A DNA stretch of 44,630 bases, taken from the NCBI RefSeq assembly GCF_001280125.1, contig NZ_LGEG01000240.1, forward strand, positions 1 through 44,630, written 5' to 3'. The stretch comes from Streptomyces sp. NRRL F-6492 (GTDB lineage Bacteria; Actinomycetota; Actinomycetes; Streptomycetales; Streptomycetaceae). Shown piece by piece: positions 15,976-25,265 of the stretch. The translations under genes were made by a program, and so were the position numbers. Position 1 is the stretch's first letter. Each line of letters starts with the position of its first letter. The notes below the pieces were generated by a model. The model was not told the origin of the DNA, searched no databases, and worked only from the letters and a program-made list of their open reading frames with translations.

Positions 15976-16762
15976 TCAGGTAGCTCAGCAGTTCGCCGTG
16001 GAGCAGGCCGTTGGACGCCGCCGCGTTGCCGCTGTGCGGCCCGTGCCGGCCGTCCAGGCCCGTGTACGTGCCGCCGGCCTCCTGGACCACGATCGACACC
16101 GCCGCCATGTCCCACAGCGACAGCTCCGGCTCCGCGCAGAGGTCCACGGAGCCCTCCGCGACCATCATGTACGGCCAGAAGTCGCCGTACGCCCGCGTCC
16201 GCCAGCACGCGCGCGTGAGGTCCAGGAAGCCGTCGAGGCGGCCCCGCTCCTCCCAGCCGCTCAGCGAGGAGTACGCGAACGAGGCGTCCGCCAGGGAGGA
16301 GACCTTCGAGACCCCGAGCCGGGTCGCCGAGGCCAGGCTGCGGCCCGTGTACGCCCCGAGGCCCTTCGCCGCCCACCAGCGGCGGCCCAGCGCCGGGGCC
16401 GACACCACGCCCACCACCGGCTGGAAGCCGGTCTCCCCGGCCTCCATCAGCGCGATCAGGGTCGCCCAGACCGGCACCCCGCGCACGTAGTTCTTCGTTC
16501 CGTCGATCGGGTCGATCACCCAGCGGCGCGGGCCCGAGCCCTCCACGCCGTACTCCTCGCCCAGGATCGCGTCGCGCGGCCTGGCCCGCTGGAGCTGACC
16601 GCGGATCAGCTCCTCCGCCGCCTTGTCGGCCTCGCTCACCGGAGTCATGTCCGGCTTCGTCTCGACCTTGAGGTCGAGCGCCTGGAAGCGGTCCATGGTG
16701 GCCGCGTCGGCGGCGTCGGCGAGGACGTGGGCGAGGCGCAGGTCATCGTGGTAATCGGCCAT
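15950..16762 (-). CDS. hisN: Histidinol-phosphatase, inositol-monophosphatase type
   Basis: A 270-residue IMPase-fold phosphatase of the actinobacterial HisN type, which dephosphorylates histidinol phosphate in histidine biosynthesis. The Mg-binding motifs are visible: ILGEEYG (Glu pair), [12 protein letters not shown] (the DPxDGT signature) and LSLWDMAAV near residue 220. Length is normal. ATG at 16762 has only a weak ribosome site. It is not next to other his genes, as is usual for hisN. The 3' end passes directly into the minisatellite, with the stop codon inside the first repeat unit. Other inositol-phosphatase-like substrates cannot be excluded. Confidence 0.88.
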   Translation of the reverse strand: MADYHDDLRLAHVLADAADAATMDRFQALDLKVETKPDMTPVSEADKAAEELIRGQLQRARPRDAILGEEYGVEGSGPRRWVIDPIDGTKNYVRGVPVWATLIALMEAGETGFQPVVGVVSAPALGRRWWAAKGLGAYTGRSLASATRLGVSKVSSLADASFAYSSLSGWEERGRLDGFLDLTRACWRTRAYGDFWPYMMVAEGSVDLCAEPELSLWDMAAVSIVVQEAGGTYTGLDGRHGPHSGNAAASNGLLHGELLSYLNQRAPEEN

Positions 16763-16918
16763 GGTCGGCACTCTATCCCCGGGTGATCCCGGCCGGAGGA
16801 ACCGTCCACCGGCGCCCCGGCTCCTTGACAGGGCGCGGGCGTCTGCCGACGCTGTGTGCGGGGACGCGCACGGAGCGTGCCGCACCCCGCACCGACACGT
16901 ACGGCCCGGGAGGCGCCG

Positions 16919-17581
16919 ATGCCGACTGCCCGTGAGGCCCTGCTCGACGCGGCGCTCGCCGCGCTCACGCACCGGCCGTGGTCCGCCGTGCGGATGGCCG
17001 ACCTCGCCGCCGCCGCCCGGGTCTCCCGGCAGACCCTCTACAACGAGTTCGGCAGCAAGGACGGGCTGGCCCGCGCGCTCGTGCGCAGGGAGGCCGACAC
17101 CTACCTCCAGGGCGTCCGGGGGCTGCTCGCCCGGCCGGGGCCGCCCGGCCGGACCCTCGCCGCCCTCGCCGAGTGGATCGTGGCCAGGACCGCCGCCCGG
17201 CCGGTCCTGCGGGCCCTGCTCACCGGCGCCTGGGACGCCCGGCTGCCGGCGCCCCGGCCGGCCAGACCGGGCGCCCGGCCCGCGACCGTCCCCGCCCAGC
17301 GCCGCGCCGACGCCGGGCCGCCCGCGCCCGGGGAGCTGGTGGCGGCCACCGTGGCCTGCGCGGACGAGGGGTGGGCGGCCGCCTGCGAGCTCGCCGTCAG
17401 GATCGCCCTCAGCCACGTCGTCGCGCCCCCGGTGCCGTACGGGACGGCCGCGGGGGCGCGGGGCGCGGGAGGTCAGTGCGCGGAGCCGGAGAGCTGGAGC
17501 CCGATGACGCCCACGATCACCAGGGTGATCGAGACGATCTTGAGGGTGGAGACCACGTCACCCAGGAAGACCATGCCGTAG
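16919..17581 (+). CDS. TetR-family transcriptional regulator
   Basis: A 220-residue TetR-type repressor. The N-terminal helix-turn-helix is clear: [27 protein letters not shown], then [22 protein letters not shown] (about residues 24-52). The ligand domain is Ala/Arg/Pro-rich. ATG at 16919 follows GGGAGG. The C-terminal 36 residues are encoded antisense to the convergent Gdx-like gene (109-bp overlap), so the ancestral stop was probably lost or the tail is not functional. A TCGCAC-TCG-GTGCGA inverted repeat in front of the exporter gene is a candidate target, suggesting control of the neighbour. Confidence 0.85.
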   Translation: MPTAREALLDAALAALTHRPWSAVRMADLAAAARVSRQTLYNEFGSKDGLARALVRREADTYLQGVRGLLARPGPPGRTLAALAEWIVARTAARPVLRALLTGAWDARLPAPRPARPGARPATVPAQRRADAGPPAPGELVAATVACADEGWAAACELAVRIALSHVVAPPVPYGTAAGARGAGGQCAEPESWSPMTPTITRVIETILRVETTSPRKTMP

Positions 17582-17796
17582 ATCGCGGTCCCGGCCGCGC
17601 CGATCCCCGTCCACACCGCGTACGCCGGTCCCACGTCGAGCTTCCGCAGCGCCAGCGTGAGGAGGCCGAAGCTGCCCAGGGCGAAGGAGGCGAAGGCGAC
17701 CGTCGGCCACAGGCGCGTGAACCCGTGCGAGAGCTTGAGGCAGACCGCGAAACCCGTTTCCAGGAACCCGGCCACCACCACCAGCAGCCACGCCAT
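17473..17796 (-). CDS. Small multidrug resistance family transporter, Gdx/SugE-like
   Basis: A 107-residue, four-helix SMR protein. The essential membrane Glu13 is in [10 protein letters not shown]. The block [11 protein letters not shown] and the [18 protein letters not shown] helix are closer to SugE/Gdx guanidinium exporters than to QacE/EmrE drug pumps, so proton-coupled guanidinium export is the likely role. It acts as a dual-topology or antiparallel dimer in this family. Upstream on its strand are a CATAAT -10-like box and an inverted repeat, presumably the TetR operator; no guanidine riboswitch was recognised. Confidence 0.9.
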   Translation of the reverse strand: MAWLLVVVAGFLETGFAVCLKLSHGFTRLWPTVAFASFALGSFGLLTLALRKLDVGPAYAVWTGIGAAGTAIYGMVFLGDVVSTLKIVSITLVIVGVIGLQLSGSAH

Positions 17797-17831
17797 CGTC
17801 AGTGCCTCCCACGCCGTCGGTGACCGCTTCG

Positions 17832-17851
17832 TCGCACTCGGTGCGATTATG
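17832..17851 (-). promoter_or_regulatory. Putative TetR operator overlapping the -10 of the Gdx-like gene
   Basis: TCGCAC (17832-17837), TCG, GTGCGA (17841-17846) is a perfect 6-bp inverted repeat. On the exporter strand CATAAT (17851 to 17846) directly precedes it, so a bound repressor would cover the start of transcription. The TetR gene at 16919 is the obvious candidate regulator. Confidence 0.5.
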
Positions 17852-17888
17852 CACTTACCGGTACCGAACGGGTGTGAACACGGGAGGC

Positions 17889-18902
17889 TCAGTCGCCCTC
17901 GCGTCGCTCCCGGGTCGAGAGCAGCCGCCGCAGCGACACCAGCCGCGCCGGATCGGCGTGCCCCTCCGCCACGTACGCGTCGAGGGCGCAGTCCGGCTCG
18001 TCGTGGCCGCACGCGCGCGGGCAGTTCTCCGTACCCGGGACGAGGTCGGGGAAGGCGAGGATCACCCGGGACGGGTCGACGTGGTGCAGGCCGAAGGAGC
18101 GCACGCCCGGGGTGTCGATCACCCAGCCGCCCTCCTTGTCGTCCAGCGGCAGGGCGAGCGCCGAGGTCGTGGTGTGCCGGCCGCGGCCCGTCACCGCGTT
18201 CACGACACCGGTGGTGCGCCGCCGGTCCGGCGGCACCAGGGCGTTGACGAGCGTCGTCTTGCCGACGCCGGAGTGCCCCACGAACGCGGTGGTCCGGCCC
18301 TTGAGGTGCTCGTGGACCCGCTCGGCCGCCACCCCGTCGACGAACTCGTCCCGGGTGGTCACCACGTGCGGCACGCCGAGCGCCCCGTACATCTCCAGGA
18401 GCGCGTCCGGCGACGCCAGGTCCGACTTGGTGAGCACGAGCAGTGGGGAGAGGCCGCCGTCGTACGCGGCGACCAGACAGCGGTCGATCAGCCGGGGCCG
18501 CGGCTCGGGGTCGGCGAGGGCGGTGACGATCGCCAGCTGGTCGGCGTTGGCCACGACCACCCGCTCGTACGGGTCGTCGTCGTCGGCCGTGCGCCGGAGC
18601 ACCGAGGTGCGCTCCCCGATCCGTACGATCCGGGCCAGCGTGTCCCGCTCCCCGGAGAGGTCGCCGACGATCGAGACCCGGTCGCCGACCACGGCGGCCT
18701 TGCGGCCCAGCTCGCGCGCCTTCATCGCCGTCACGGCCCGGTCGCCGACCAGACAGGTCAGCCGGCCCCGGTCGACGGTGAGGACCATGCCCTCGACGGC
18801 GTCCTCGTGCTTCGGCCGGATGGTGGTCCGGGGGCGGGTCCCCTTGCGGTTGGGCCGCTGGCGGATGTCGTCCTCGTCGGTGTTCTTGCCGTAGCGCCGC
18901 AT
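17889..18902 (-). CDS. rsgA: Ribosome small subunit-dependent GTPase RsgA
   Basis: A 337-residue circularly permuted GTPase that matures the 30S ribosomal subunit. N-terminal OB-type region with VEGMVLTVDRGRLTCLVG, then the permuted motif order: G4 LTKSD, G1 GHSGVGKTTLVNAL (about residues 207-220), G3 VIDTPGVRSFG. The C-terminal zinc finger has CPRACGHDEPDC with the Cys/His ligands. Start ATG at 18902 is 3 bp past the aroA stop codon, so the genes are coupled. Basic, Arg-rich first 35 residues fit ribosome binding. Confidence 0.94.
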   Translation of the reverse strand: MRRYGKNTDEDDIRQRPNRKGTRPRTTIRPKHEDAVEGMVLTVDRGRLTCLVGDRAVTAMKARELGRKAAVVGDRVSIVGDLSGERDTLARIVRIGERTSVLRRTADDDDPYERVVVANADQLAIVTALADPEPRPRLIDRCLVAAYDGGLSPLLVLTKSDLASPDALLEMYGALGVPHVVTTRDEFVDGVAAERVHEHLKGRTTAFVGHSGVGKTTLVNALVPPDRRRTTGVVNAVTGRGRHTTTSALALPLDDKEGGWVIDTPGVRSFGLHHVDPSRVILAFPDLVPGTENCPRACGHDEPDCALDAYVAEGHADPARLVSLRRLLSTRERREGD

Positions 18903-18905
18903 GGC

Positions 18906-20237
18906 TCAGGCCCCGAGCATTTCGGTCCACATCGTCGGGAAGTCGGGCAAGGTCTTGGCCGTCGTCGCCACGTCCTCGATCTCCACGCCCTCGACCGCCA
19001 GGCCGATGACCGCGCCCGCCGTCGCCATCCGGTGGTCGTGGTACGTGCGGAAGACGCCGCCGTGCAGCGGGCGCGGGCGGATGTGCAGACCGTCCTCGGT
19101 CTCCGTCACGTCCCCGCCCAGCTCGTTGATCTCCTTGGTGAGCGCCGCGAGCCGGTCCGTCTCGTGCAGCCGCAGGTGGGCGACCCCGCGCAGGGTGGAG
19201 GGGGAGTCGGCGAGGGCCGCGACCGCCGCGATGCCCGGGGTCAGCTCGCCGACCTCGCCGAGGTCCACGTCGATGCCGTGGATCCGGCCCGTGCCGGTGA
19301 AGGTCAGACCCGCCTCGGTCAGCTCGCAGGAACCACCCATCTCGGTGAAGATCTCCCGCAGCGCGTCACCGGGCTGGGTGGTCCGCGCGGGCCAGTCCGG
19401 GACCGTCACCCGGCCGCCGGTCACCAGGGCGGCCGCCAGGAACGGCTGCGCGTTCGACAGGTCCGGCTCCACCACCAGGTCACGGCCGCGCAGCGCGGAC
19501 GGCGCCACCCGCCACACGTCCGGCTCGCCGCCGTGCTCCGGCTCGTCGACCCGCGCGCCGACCGCGCGCAGCATGTCGACGGTCATCCGGATGTGCGGCA
19601 TCGAGGGCAGTCGCGACCCCACGTGCCGCACCTCCACGCCCTGGTTGAAGCGGGGCGCGGAGAGCAGCAGGGCGCTGACGAACTGGGAGGACGAGGAGGC
19701 GTCGATCTCGACCGTGCCGCCGTCCAGGCCCCCGGTGCCGTGCACGGTCATCGGCAGCGCGCCGCGGCCGTCGTCCTCGATCCGGGCGCCGAGCGCGCGC
19801 AGCGCGTCGATCACGCCGTGCAGCGGACGCTCGTGGGAGCGGGGGTCGCCGTCGAAGCGCACCGGCCCTTCGGCGAGCGCCGCGACCGGGGGCAGGAAGC
19901 GCATGACCGTGCCGGCGTTGCCGACGTCGACGGCCGCGGGGCCGCGCGGAGGCGCGGGGATGATCCGCCAGGCCTCGCCGGACCCGTCGGGGCCCACGCC
20001 CTCGTCGATCCGCACGCCGAGGGTACGGAGCGCCTCGGCCATCAGGAGGGTGTCCCGGGAGCGCAGCGGGCGGCGCAGCCAGCCGGGCTCGGCGGCGAGC
20101 GAGGCGAGCACCAGGGCGCGGTTGGTGACCGACTTCGACCCGGGCACGGTGACGGTCGCGTCGACGGCGCCGCGCGCGTACGGAGCGGGCCAGAGGTCGG
20201 TGGACGGGTCGGTGTGCGGGGAAGCTGCTGCGGTCAT
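18906..20237 (-). CDS. aroA: 5-enolpyruvylshikimate-3-phosphate synthase
   Basis: A 443-residue EPSP synthase, the sixth step of the shikimate pathway in the cytosol. Signatures visible in order: [17 protein letters not shown] near residue 35, [15 protein letters not shown] near 105, [17 protein letters not shown] near 130, [15 protein letters not shown] near 170, [11 protein letters not shown] near 370 and [16 protein letters not shown] near 405. Length and motifs are complete. It lies 20 bp after the M50-like gene stop and 3 bp before rsgA, in an apparent M50-aroA-rsgA operon. Confidence 0.96.
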   Translation of the reverse strand: MTAAASPHTDPSTDLWPAPYARGAVDATVTVPGSKSVTNRALVLASLAAEPGWLRRPLRSRDTLLMAEALRTLGVRIDEGVGPDGSGEAWRIIPAPPRGPAAVDVGNAGTVMRFLPPVAALAEGPVRFDGDPRSHERPLHGVIDALRALGARIEDDGRGALPMTVHGTGGLDGGTVEIDASSSSQFVSALLLSAPRFNQGVEVRHVGSRLPSMPHIRMTVDMLRAVGARVDEPEHGGEPDVWRVAPSALRGRDLVVEPDLSNAQPFLAAALVTGGRVTVPDWPARTTQPGDALREIFTEMGGSCELTEAGLTFTGTGRIHGIDVDLGEVGELTPGIAAVAALADSPSTLRGVAHLRLHETDRLAALTKEINELGGDVTETEDGLHIRPRPLHGGVFRTYHDHRMATAGAVIGLAVEGVEIEDVATTAKTLPDFPTMWTEMLGA

Positions 20238-20257
20238 GCCCTCACTGTACGGGGGCG

Positions 20258-20944
20258 TCAGAAGCGCAGGAGCCAGCGACCGCCGCCGATCAGGCAGCAG
20301 ACCGAGACCGTGTGGAAGAAGATCAGCCACACTCCGGCGGGCACGTGGGTGAGCCGCGCCAGCTGGTCCGCGTCCGAGTCCGGGGCGCCGCCCCGGCGCC
20401 GCTTCGCCTGGAGCTCGAAGGCCGGCCGGACGCCGCCCAGAAGCAGGAACCAGACCGCCCCGTAGGCGAAGGTCCCCTGCACGTCGGGCCCGGTGAACAG
20501 CGAGACGAGGAGGAAGGCGGCGCCCGTCACCAGGACGGTGAGGATCCCGTACGCGTTGCGGACCATCACGAGCAGCGCGAGGAGCAGCGCGGTCGCGGCC
20601 CACAGCAGCAGCGTGGTCCGGTGGGTGCCGAGCAGCGCCGCGCCGCCGAGGCCGAGCAATGGGGCCGCCGGGTAGCCGGCGGCCAGGGTGAGGACTATCC
20701 CGAGGCCGGTCGGGCGGCCCCGGGACACGGTCAGGCCGCTGGTGTCCGAGTGCAGCCGGATCGCTTCGAGGCGGCGGCCGGTGGCCAGGGCGACGATGCC
20801 GTGACCGCCCTCGTGGGCGATGGTGATCGCGTTGCGGGCCGGCAGCCACAGCCGCCGGAACAGGACCAGTCCCAGCGCGCAGCCGGCGGTGAACCAGACG
20901 ATCCACTCGTCCGGGGCGGGCTGGGTGCCGAGGATGTCGTTCAT
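20258..20944 (-). CDS. M50-like membrane zinc metalloprotease
   Basis: A 228-residue integral membrane protein with about five to six hydrophobic helices. The zinc motif HEGGH is at residues 44-48 ([15 protein letters not shown]), in a membrane-associated context typical of M50B-like site-2-type proteases. The third metal ligand is not obvious, so activity is likely but not proven. ATG at 20944 is 49 bp from the divergent SRAP start. It leads the aroA-rsgA operon, but no functional link to those enzymes is evident. A role in intramembrane proteolysis of a signalling protein is conceivable, but no substrate is apparent. Confidence 0.85.
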   Translation of the reverse strand: MNDILGTQPAPDEWIVWFTAGCALGLVLFRRLWLPARNAITIAHEGGHGIVALATGRRLEAIRLHSDTSGLTVSRGRPTGLGIVLTLAAGYPAAPLLGLGGAALLGTHRTTLLLWAATALLLALLVMVRNAYGILTVLVTGAAFLLVSLFTGPDVQGTFAYGAVWFLLLGGVRPAFELQAKRRRGGAPDSDADQLARLTHVPAGVWLIFFHTVSVCCLIGGGRWLLRF

Positions 20945-20993
20945 TCGGCGGAAGCTCCTCGGTCGCGGGCGGGATCGTGGCAGTCTGGCACGT

Positions 20994-21809
20994 ATGTGCG
21001 GACGGTTTGCATCGAGTCGACGGCCCGAGGACCTCGTGGAGACCTTCGGGGTGGAGCAGTGGGAGCCGGAGGAGGCCCTGGCCCCCGACTGGAACGTGGC
21101 CCCCACCAAACAGGTCTGGGCGGTACTGGAGCGTCCCGTGAAGGACGCGGAGTCCAAGGAGCCGGTTCGCCAGCTGCGCACCCTGAGGTGGGGGCTCGTC
21201 CCGTCCTGGTCGAAGTCCCCGGACGGCGCCGCCCGGATGATCAACGCGCGCTCCGAGACCCTCCACGAGAAGCCCTCCTTCAAGCGGGCCTTCGCCTCCC
21301 GCCGCTGCATCATTCCCGCCGACGGTTACTACGAATGGGTGACCGGGACGGCGGAGCGGGACCTGGAGGTCGAGGGGAAGAAGAAGCGGCCGCGCAAGCA
21401 GCCGTACTTCGTGACCCCGGCGGACGGCTCGGTCTTCGCGATGGCGGGGCTCTACGAGTTCTGGCGCGACCGGACCCTTCCCGACGACCACCCCTCCTCC
21501 TGGTGGGTCACCTGCTCGGTGATCACCACGGAGGCGGAGACCGGGCCGCTGGGCGTGGCCCCGGCCGACGGGCCCCGCTCGCTCGCCGACATCCACCCCC
21601 GGATGCCGCTGATGCTGACGGAGGACCGCTGGGACGCCTGGCTCTCCCCGGAGAACGGCGACCTCGAAGAGCTGCGCGGACTGCTCGCCCCGCCGCCGGA
21701 GGGCCTGATGCGGGCCTATCCGGTGCCGACGGCCGTCAGCAACGTCCGCAACAACGGCCCCGAGCTCCTGACGGAGCTGGAGGGCCCGGAGGAGGGCACG
21801 CTCTTCTGA
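20994..21809 (+). CDS. SRAP domain protein (HMCES/YedK family)
   Basis: A 271-residue SRAP protein that forms a DNA-protein crosslink with abasic sites in single-stranded DNA. Met removal exposes the catalytic Cys2 (MCGRFASS). Other active-site parts are present: INARSETL (Asn), PADGYYEW (Glu) and [10 protein letters not shown] (His). Length is somewhat above the bacterial minimum because of a charged insert with KKKRPRKQ near residue 130. The start is fixed by the need for Cys2 and lies 49 bp from the divergent M50-like gene. The 5' untranslated region must be short. Confidence 0.94.
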   Translation: MCGRFASSRRPEDLVETFGVEQWEPEEALAPDWNVAPTKQVWAVLERPVKDAESKEPVRQLRTLRWGLVPSWSKSPDGAARMINARSETLHEKPSFKRAFASRRCIIPADGYYEWVTGTAERDLEVEGKKKRPRKQPYFVTPADGSVFAMAGLYEFWRDRTLPDDHPSSWWVTCSVITTEAETGPLGVAPADGPRSLADIHPRMPLMLTEDRWDAWLSPENGDLEELRGLLAPPPEGLMRAYPVPTAVSNVRNNGPELLTELEGPEEGTLF

Positions 21810-21838
21810 CCCCGCCGCCCGCGCGGCAGAATGAGGGC

Positions 21839-22504
21839 GTGACCGATGAAGCGACCGACGGGGCGACGCGCCGCGAGACCGTCCCCACCGACGCCGGCGA
21901 CGCCCGCGTCACCTGGTACGAGCCGGACGCGGGCCCGGAGCCGTGGGCCGTCCTCGCGCTCGGCCACGGCGCCGGCGGCGGGATCGAGGCCCGCGACCTG
22001 CGGGCCCTGGCCGGGGCGCTGCCCGCCCGGGGCGTGACCGTCGCCCTCGTCGAACAGCCCTGGCGGGTCGCCGGCAAGAAGCTCGCGCCCGCCCCGAAGA
22101 CCCTCGACGCGGCCTGGCGCGGCCTCTGGCCCGCCCTCGCGAAGCCCGGCCTCCCCGTGGTCGCGGGCGGCCGCAGCGCCGGCGCCCGGGTCGCCTGCCG
22201 CACCGGACGCGAGCTCGGCGCGACGGCCGTCCTCGCCCTGAGCTTCCCCCTGCACCCGCCGGGCAGGCCCGAGAAGTCCCGCGCCGACGAGCTCCTCGGC
22301 ACCGGCCTGCCCACCCTCGTGGTCCAGGGCGGCAACGACCCCTTCGGCCGCCCCGAGGAGTACCCGGAAGGCCCGTACGCCCTCGTCGAGGTCCCGTACG
22401 GGGACCACGGCTTCGCCCTGCCCAAGCGCGCCCCCCTCGGTCGGGACGAGGCCCTCGGGCTGCTCGTGGACGGCGTCGCCGACTGGCTCGGCGCCCTGCG
22501 CTGA
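21839..22504 (+). CDS. Alpha/beta hydrolase (KANL3/TEX30-like)
   Basis: A 221-residue alpha/beta hydrolase. The triad is visible: Ser113 in [10 protein letters not shown], Asp167 in QGGNDPFG and His190 in [17 protein letters not shown] near residue 42 forms the oxyanion region. This set matches the KANL3/TEX30-like hydrolase group of unknown substrate. GTG at 21839 is taken as start, 29 bp after the SRAP stop, with GAGGG just upstream. It is followed by the sigR promoter. There is no signal peptide, so it is cytosolic. Confidence 0.85.
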   Translation: MTDEATDGATRRETVPTDAGDARVTWYEPDAGPEPWAVLALGHGAGGGIEARDLRALAGALPARGVTVALVEQPWRVAGKKLAPAPKTLDAAWRGLWPALAKPGLPVVAGGRSAGARVACRTGRELGATAVLALSFPLHPPGRPEKSRADELLGTGLPTLVVQGGNDPFGRPEEYPEGPYALVEVPYGDHGFALPKRAPLGRDEALGLLVDGVADWLGALR

Positions 22505-22530
22505 CGCCCTGTCGGACACGTCCCCGCGCC

Positions 22531-22557
22531 GGGAATGCCGAGCGGGGGAGCGCTGTT
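22531..22557 (+). promoter_or_regulatory. Sigma-R-type autoregulatory promoter of sigR (sigRp2)
   Basis: GGGAAT (22531-22536), exactly 18 bases, then GTT (22555-22557) matches the sigma-R consensus GGAAT-N18-GTT. It lies 55 bp before the upstream sigR start codon. In S. coelicolor the corresponding promoter gives thiol-stress-induced autoactivation. Confidence 0.9.
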
Positions 22558-22611
22558 GTTCCGTACGTCGTACGACAGCAGGGAAGAGCAAGAGGAGAGG
22601 GAGTCCGTCGC

Positions 22612-23433
22612 ATGGGTTCGACCATCTGCCCGGAGCGCGCGCAGGGCGCTGACCTCGACTGGACGGTGCTGCCCGCGCCCAAGGGCGCCTCGATTCGGGC
22701 GGCGGGCGGAGTGCTTCCTCGTCTATCCTCCGAAACGAGCGGGTCCGCCCCCGGGCTCGCCGCCGCGCTGGAGGAGGTGGGTCCGGTCACTGGGACCGAC
22801 ACAGGGACCGACGACGGCCCCGAGGAGACGACCGAGGAGCGCAACGCGCGCTTCGAGCGGGACGCCCTCGGCTACCTCGACCAGATGTACTCGGCCGCGC
22901 TCCGCATGACGCGCAACCCCGCGGACGCGGAGGACCTGGTGCAGGAGACCTACGCCAAGGCGTACGGCTCCTTCCACCAGTTCCGCGAGGGCACGAACCT
23001 CAAGGCGTGGCTGTACCGCATCCTCACGAACACCTTCATCAACTCGTACCGCAAGAAGCAGCGCGAACCCCAGCGCAGTGCCGCCGAGGAGATCGAGGAC
23101 TGGCAGCTCGCCCGCGCCGAGTCGCACATGTCGACCGGCCTGCGCTCCGCCGAGTCCCAGGCGCTCGACCACCTTCCCGACTCCGACGTGAAGGAAGCGC
23201 TGCAGGCGATCCCCGAGGAGTTCCGCATCGCCGTCTATCTCGCCGACGTCGAGGGCTTTGCGTACAAGGAGATCGCGGACATCATGGGGACACCCATCGG
23301 TACGGTGATGTCCCGACTGCACCGGGGCCGCCGCCAGCTGCGCGGCATGCTCGAGGACTACGCCCGCGACCGCGGGCTCGTTCCCGCGGGCGCCGGCGAG
23401 TCGTCGAACGATCTGAAAGGCTCGGGCTCATGA
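22612..23433 (+). CDS. sigR: ECF sigma factor SigR (long form; short form from 22777)
   Basis: The 273-residue frame from ATG 22612 (good ribosome site AGAGGAGAGGG) contains a second in-frame start, GTG 22777, exactly 55 codons later. This matches the sigma-R' / sigma-R pair of S. coelicolor, where the long, unstable form is made from the induced promoter. Sigma-2 is seen in [21 protein letters not shown], and sigma-4 in [33 protein letters not shown]. It directs the thiol-oxidative stress regulon. The sigR TGA overlaps the rsrA ATG, so it is translationally coupled to its anti-sigma factor. Confidence 0.95.
   Translation: MGSTICPERAQGADLDWTVLPAPKGASIRAAGGVLPRLSSETSGSAPGLAAALEEVGPVTGTDTGTDDGPEETTEERNARFERDALGYLDQMYSAALRMTRNPADAEDLVQETYAKAYGSFHQFREGTNLKAWLYRILTNTFINSYRKKQREPQRSAAEEIEDWQLARAESHMSTGLRSAESQALDHLPDSDVKEALQAIPEEFRIAVYLADVEGFAYKEIADIMGTPIGTVMSRLHRGRRQLRGMLEDYARDRGLVPAGAGESSNDLKGSGS
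22724..22729 (+). promoter_or_regulatory. Possible constitutive sigRp1 -10 element inside the long-form leader
   Basis: TATCCT stands out in this GC-rich stretch, 48 bp before the short-form GTG start, where a promoter for the stable short sigma-R is expected from the S. coelicolor arrangement. No convincing -35 box was found. Confidence 0.4.
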
Positions 23434-23747
23434 GCTGCGGAGAGCCGCACGAGACGGACTGCTCAGAGGTCCTGGACCATCTCTACGAGTTCCTCGACAA
23501 CGAGATGCCCGACAGCGACTGCACCAAGTTCGAGGTGCACTTCGAGGAGTGCTCCCCGTGCCTGGAGAAGTACGGCCTGGAGCAGGCCGTGAAGAAGCTC
23601 GTCAAGCGCTGCTGCGGCAGTGACGACGTCCCCACCGACCTGCGGGCCAAGGTCATGGGCCGGATCGAGCTGATCCGCTCCGGCCGGCCCGCGCCCGAGC
23701 AGGACGTCACGGCGAGCGCGCCCGTGACGCCCGCCCCGCAGGAGTAG
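23430..23747 (+). CDS. rsrA: Redox-sensing zinc anti-sigma factor RsrA
   Basis: A 105-residue ZAS-family anti-sigma factor that binds SigR when reduced and releases it after disulfide formation. Cys residues at positions 3, 11, 31, 41, 44, 61 and 62 and His37 coincide with those of S. coelicolor RsrA; H37, C41 and C44 in HFEECSPC are zinc ligands. The C-terminal 25 residues form a Pro/Ala-rich tail. ATG overlaps the sigR stop in ATGA. A 15-bp terminator hairpin follows the stop. Confidence 0.96.
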   Translation: MSCGEPHETDCSEVLDHLYEFLDNEMPDSDCTKFEVHFEECSPCLEKYGLEQAVKKLVKRCCGSDDVPTDLRAKVMGRIELIRSGRPAPEQDVTASAPVTPAPQE

Positions 23748-23775
23748 CACCGCTCCCGTACGGACGAACGGGCAC

Positions 23776-23810
23776 GGGAGGCCGCCGCGACGCGATCGCG
23801 GCGGCCTCCC
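23776..23810 (+). terminator. Terminator of sigR-rsrA
   Basis: A perfect 15-bp stem (23776-23790 with 23796-23810) and CGCGA loop, 29 bp after the rsrA stop codon. Confidence 0.8.
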
Positions 23811-23894
23811 GCGTAAGTCGGCTTGTATCACCCGAAGGTGCGAATCAGTCGTACCGGGCCGTCACGGGCCGCCCGACTCGCTAGCGTGACGGGG

Positions 23895-25265
23895 ATGATG
23901 GGCGTGAAGGTCATTCCCCCGGCGGCCCGCGTGTACATCGGCTGCGCCCTGCTCGCCGTCGGCGCGTGCGTCCTGCCCGCGCTGCGCCCCGGCGCGCCCT
24001 GGGAGACGATCGCGCTCCTCGCCGCCCTGTACGCGCTCTGCGAGCTGCCCGCCCGCCACCCCCTCCTGAGCCGCGCGTCCGGCGGCTCCGTCCCCCTCGG
24101 CGCCGGCTCCTTCTTCCCCGTCCTCCTCGCCGCCGCGCTGCTCCTGCCGCCCGCCGCCGCCGCGCTCACCGCCCTGCCCGGCAGCCTCCTCGCCCGCGTC
24201 GAGGAACCCCCGGCCGTGCCGCGCCGCGCCTGGCGGGCCGCCGCCACGGCCCTCGCCGTCTGGGCCGCCGCCCACACCGCCGGGGCCCTGGGCGGCCCGG
24301 CCGCCCTCGGCCACGGCCGGGACGCCCCCGACCTCCCGTACGCGCTGCTGCCCGCCGGCGCCGCCGCCCTCGTCTTCTGCCTGGTCCTGACCGCCCTCGA
24401 CGGCGGCGTCCGCGCCACCGCCGACGGACTGCCCCCGCGGGCCGCCTGGCGCGGCCTCCTCGGCCGGGCGCTCGCCCCGCACGTCGTCCACGGCCTCGCC
24501 GGGCTGATGACGGCCGTCCTGTGGCGCGGCAGCCACGGGCCGGTCGCGGGACTCCTCGTGCTCCTGCCCATGTACATCTCCTGCTGGGTCTTCGCCCAGT
24601 ACCACCGCGAGCGCGCCGCCCACCAGGCCACCATCCGCGCCCTCGTCCAGGCCGTCGACATCAAGGACCGCTACACCCGCGGCCACAGCGAGCGCGTCGG
24701 CCACGCCTCCGTCCTCATCGCCCGCGAACTCGGCATGCCCGAGGACCGGCTCGACGTCGTCCGCTTCGCCGGCATCCTGCACGACGTCGGCAAGCTGGGC
24801 GTGCCCACCCGGGTGCTCCGCAAGGACGGGCCCCTCACCCCCGAGGAGCGGCGGGTCATCGAACTGCACCCCGAGTACGGGCACGAGATCGTCCGGGGCA
24901 TCGGCTTCCTCGGCGAGGCGCGGGCCGCGATCCTCCACCACCACGAACGCATGGACGGCAGCGGCTACCCCTACGGGCTGCGCGGCGAGCAGATCCCCGA
25001 GTTCGCCCGGATGGTCGCCGTCGCCGACGCCTTCGACGCCATGACCTCCAACCGCTCCTACAGCCGCGCCCGGCCGGTGCCGACCGCCGTCGCCGAACTG
25101 CGGCGGTGCGCCGGCACCCACTTCGACCCCCGGATGGTCGACGCCCTCGTCCGGGCCCTGGACCGGCACGGCTGGCGGCCCGCCGTCACCGCCGACGAGA
25201 CCCCGCCCGACGGGACCGTCCCCCGGGCCCGGGGCGCGTCCGCCCCCTCCGGGGAGCGCGCGTGA
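23895..25265 (+). CDS. Membrane HD-GYP domain protein (candidate cyclic-di-GMP phosphodiesterase)
   Basis: A 456-residue protein: about six to seven N-terminal membrane helices (first 240 residues, Ala/Leu/Pro-rich), then a linker and an HD-GYP domain from about residue 250. The metal core is intact: RGHSERVGHA, LHDVGKLGVP (H296, D297), HPEYGHEIV, LHHHERMDGSGYPYGLRG with the GYP triad at 357-359, then VADAFDAMTSNRSY. The family hydrolyses cyclic-di-GMP, a key developmental signal in Streptomyces. ATG 23895 is used; ATG 23898 and GTG 23904 are alternatives. The stop overlaps the next start as GTGA. A 7-bp CGTCACG/CGTGACG inverted repeat lies just upstream of the start. Confidence 0.88.
   Translation: MMGVKVIPPAARVYIGCALLAVGACVLPALRPGAPWETIALLAALYALCELPARHPLLSRASGGSVPLGAGSFFPVLLAAALLLPPAAAALTALPGSLLARVEEPPAVPRRAWRAAATALAVWAAAHTAGALGGPAALGHGRDAPDLPYALLPAGAAALVFCLVLTALDGGVRATADGLPPRAAWRGLLGRALAPHVVHGLAGLMTAVLWRGSHGPVAGLLVLLPMYISCWVFAQYHRERAAHQATIRALVQAVDIKDRYTRGHSERVGHASVLIARELGMPEDRLDVVRFAGILHDVGKLGVPTRVLRKDGPLTPEERRVIELHPEYGHEIVRGIGFLGEARAAILHHHERMDGSGYPYGLRGEQIPEFARMVAVADAFDAMTSNRSYSRARPVPTAVAELRRCAGTHFDPRMVDALVRALDRHGWRPAVTADETPPDGTVPRARGASAPSGERA

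Noticed and set aside
17797..17888. Guanidine riboswitch upstream of the Gdx-like gene
   Set aside because: No class I, II or III guanidine signature could be traced by eye; the inverted repeat there fits a protein operator better.
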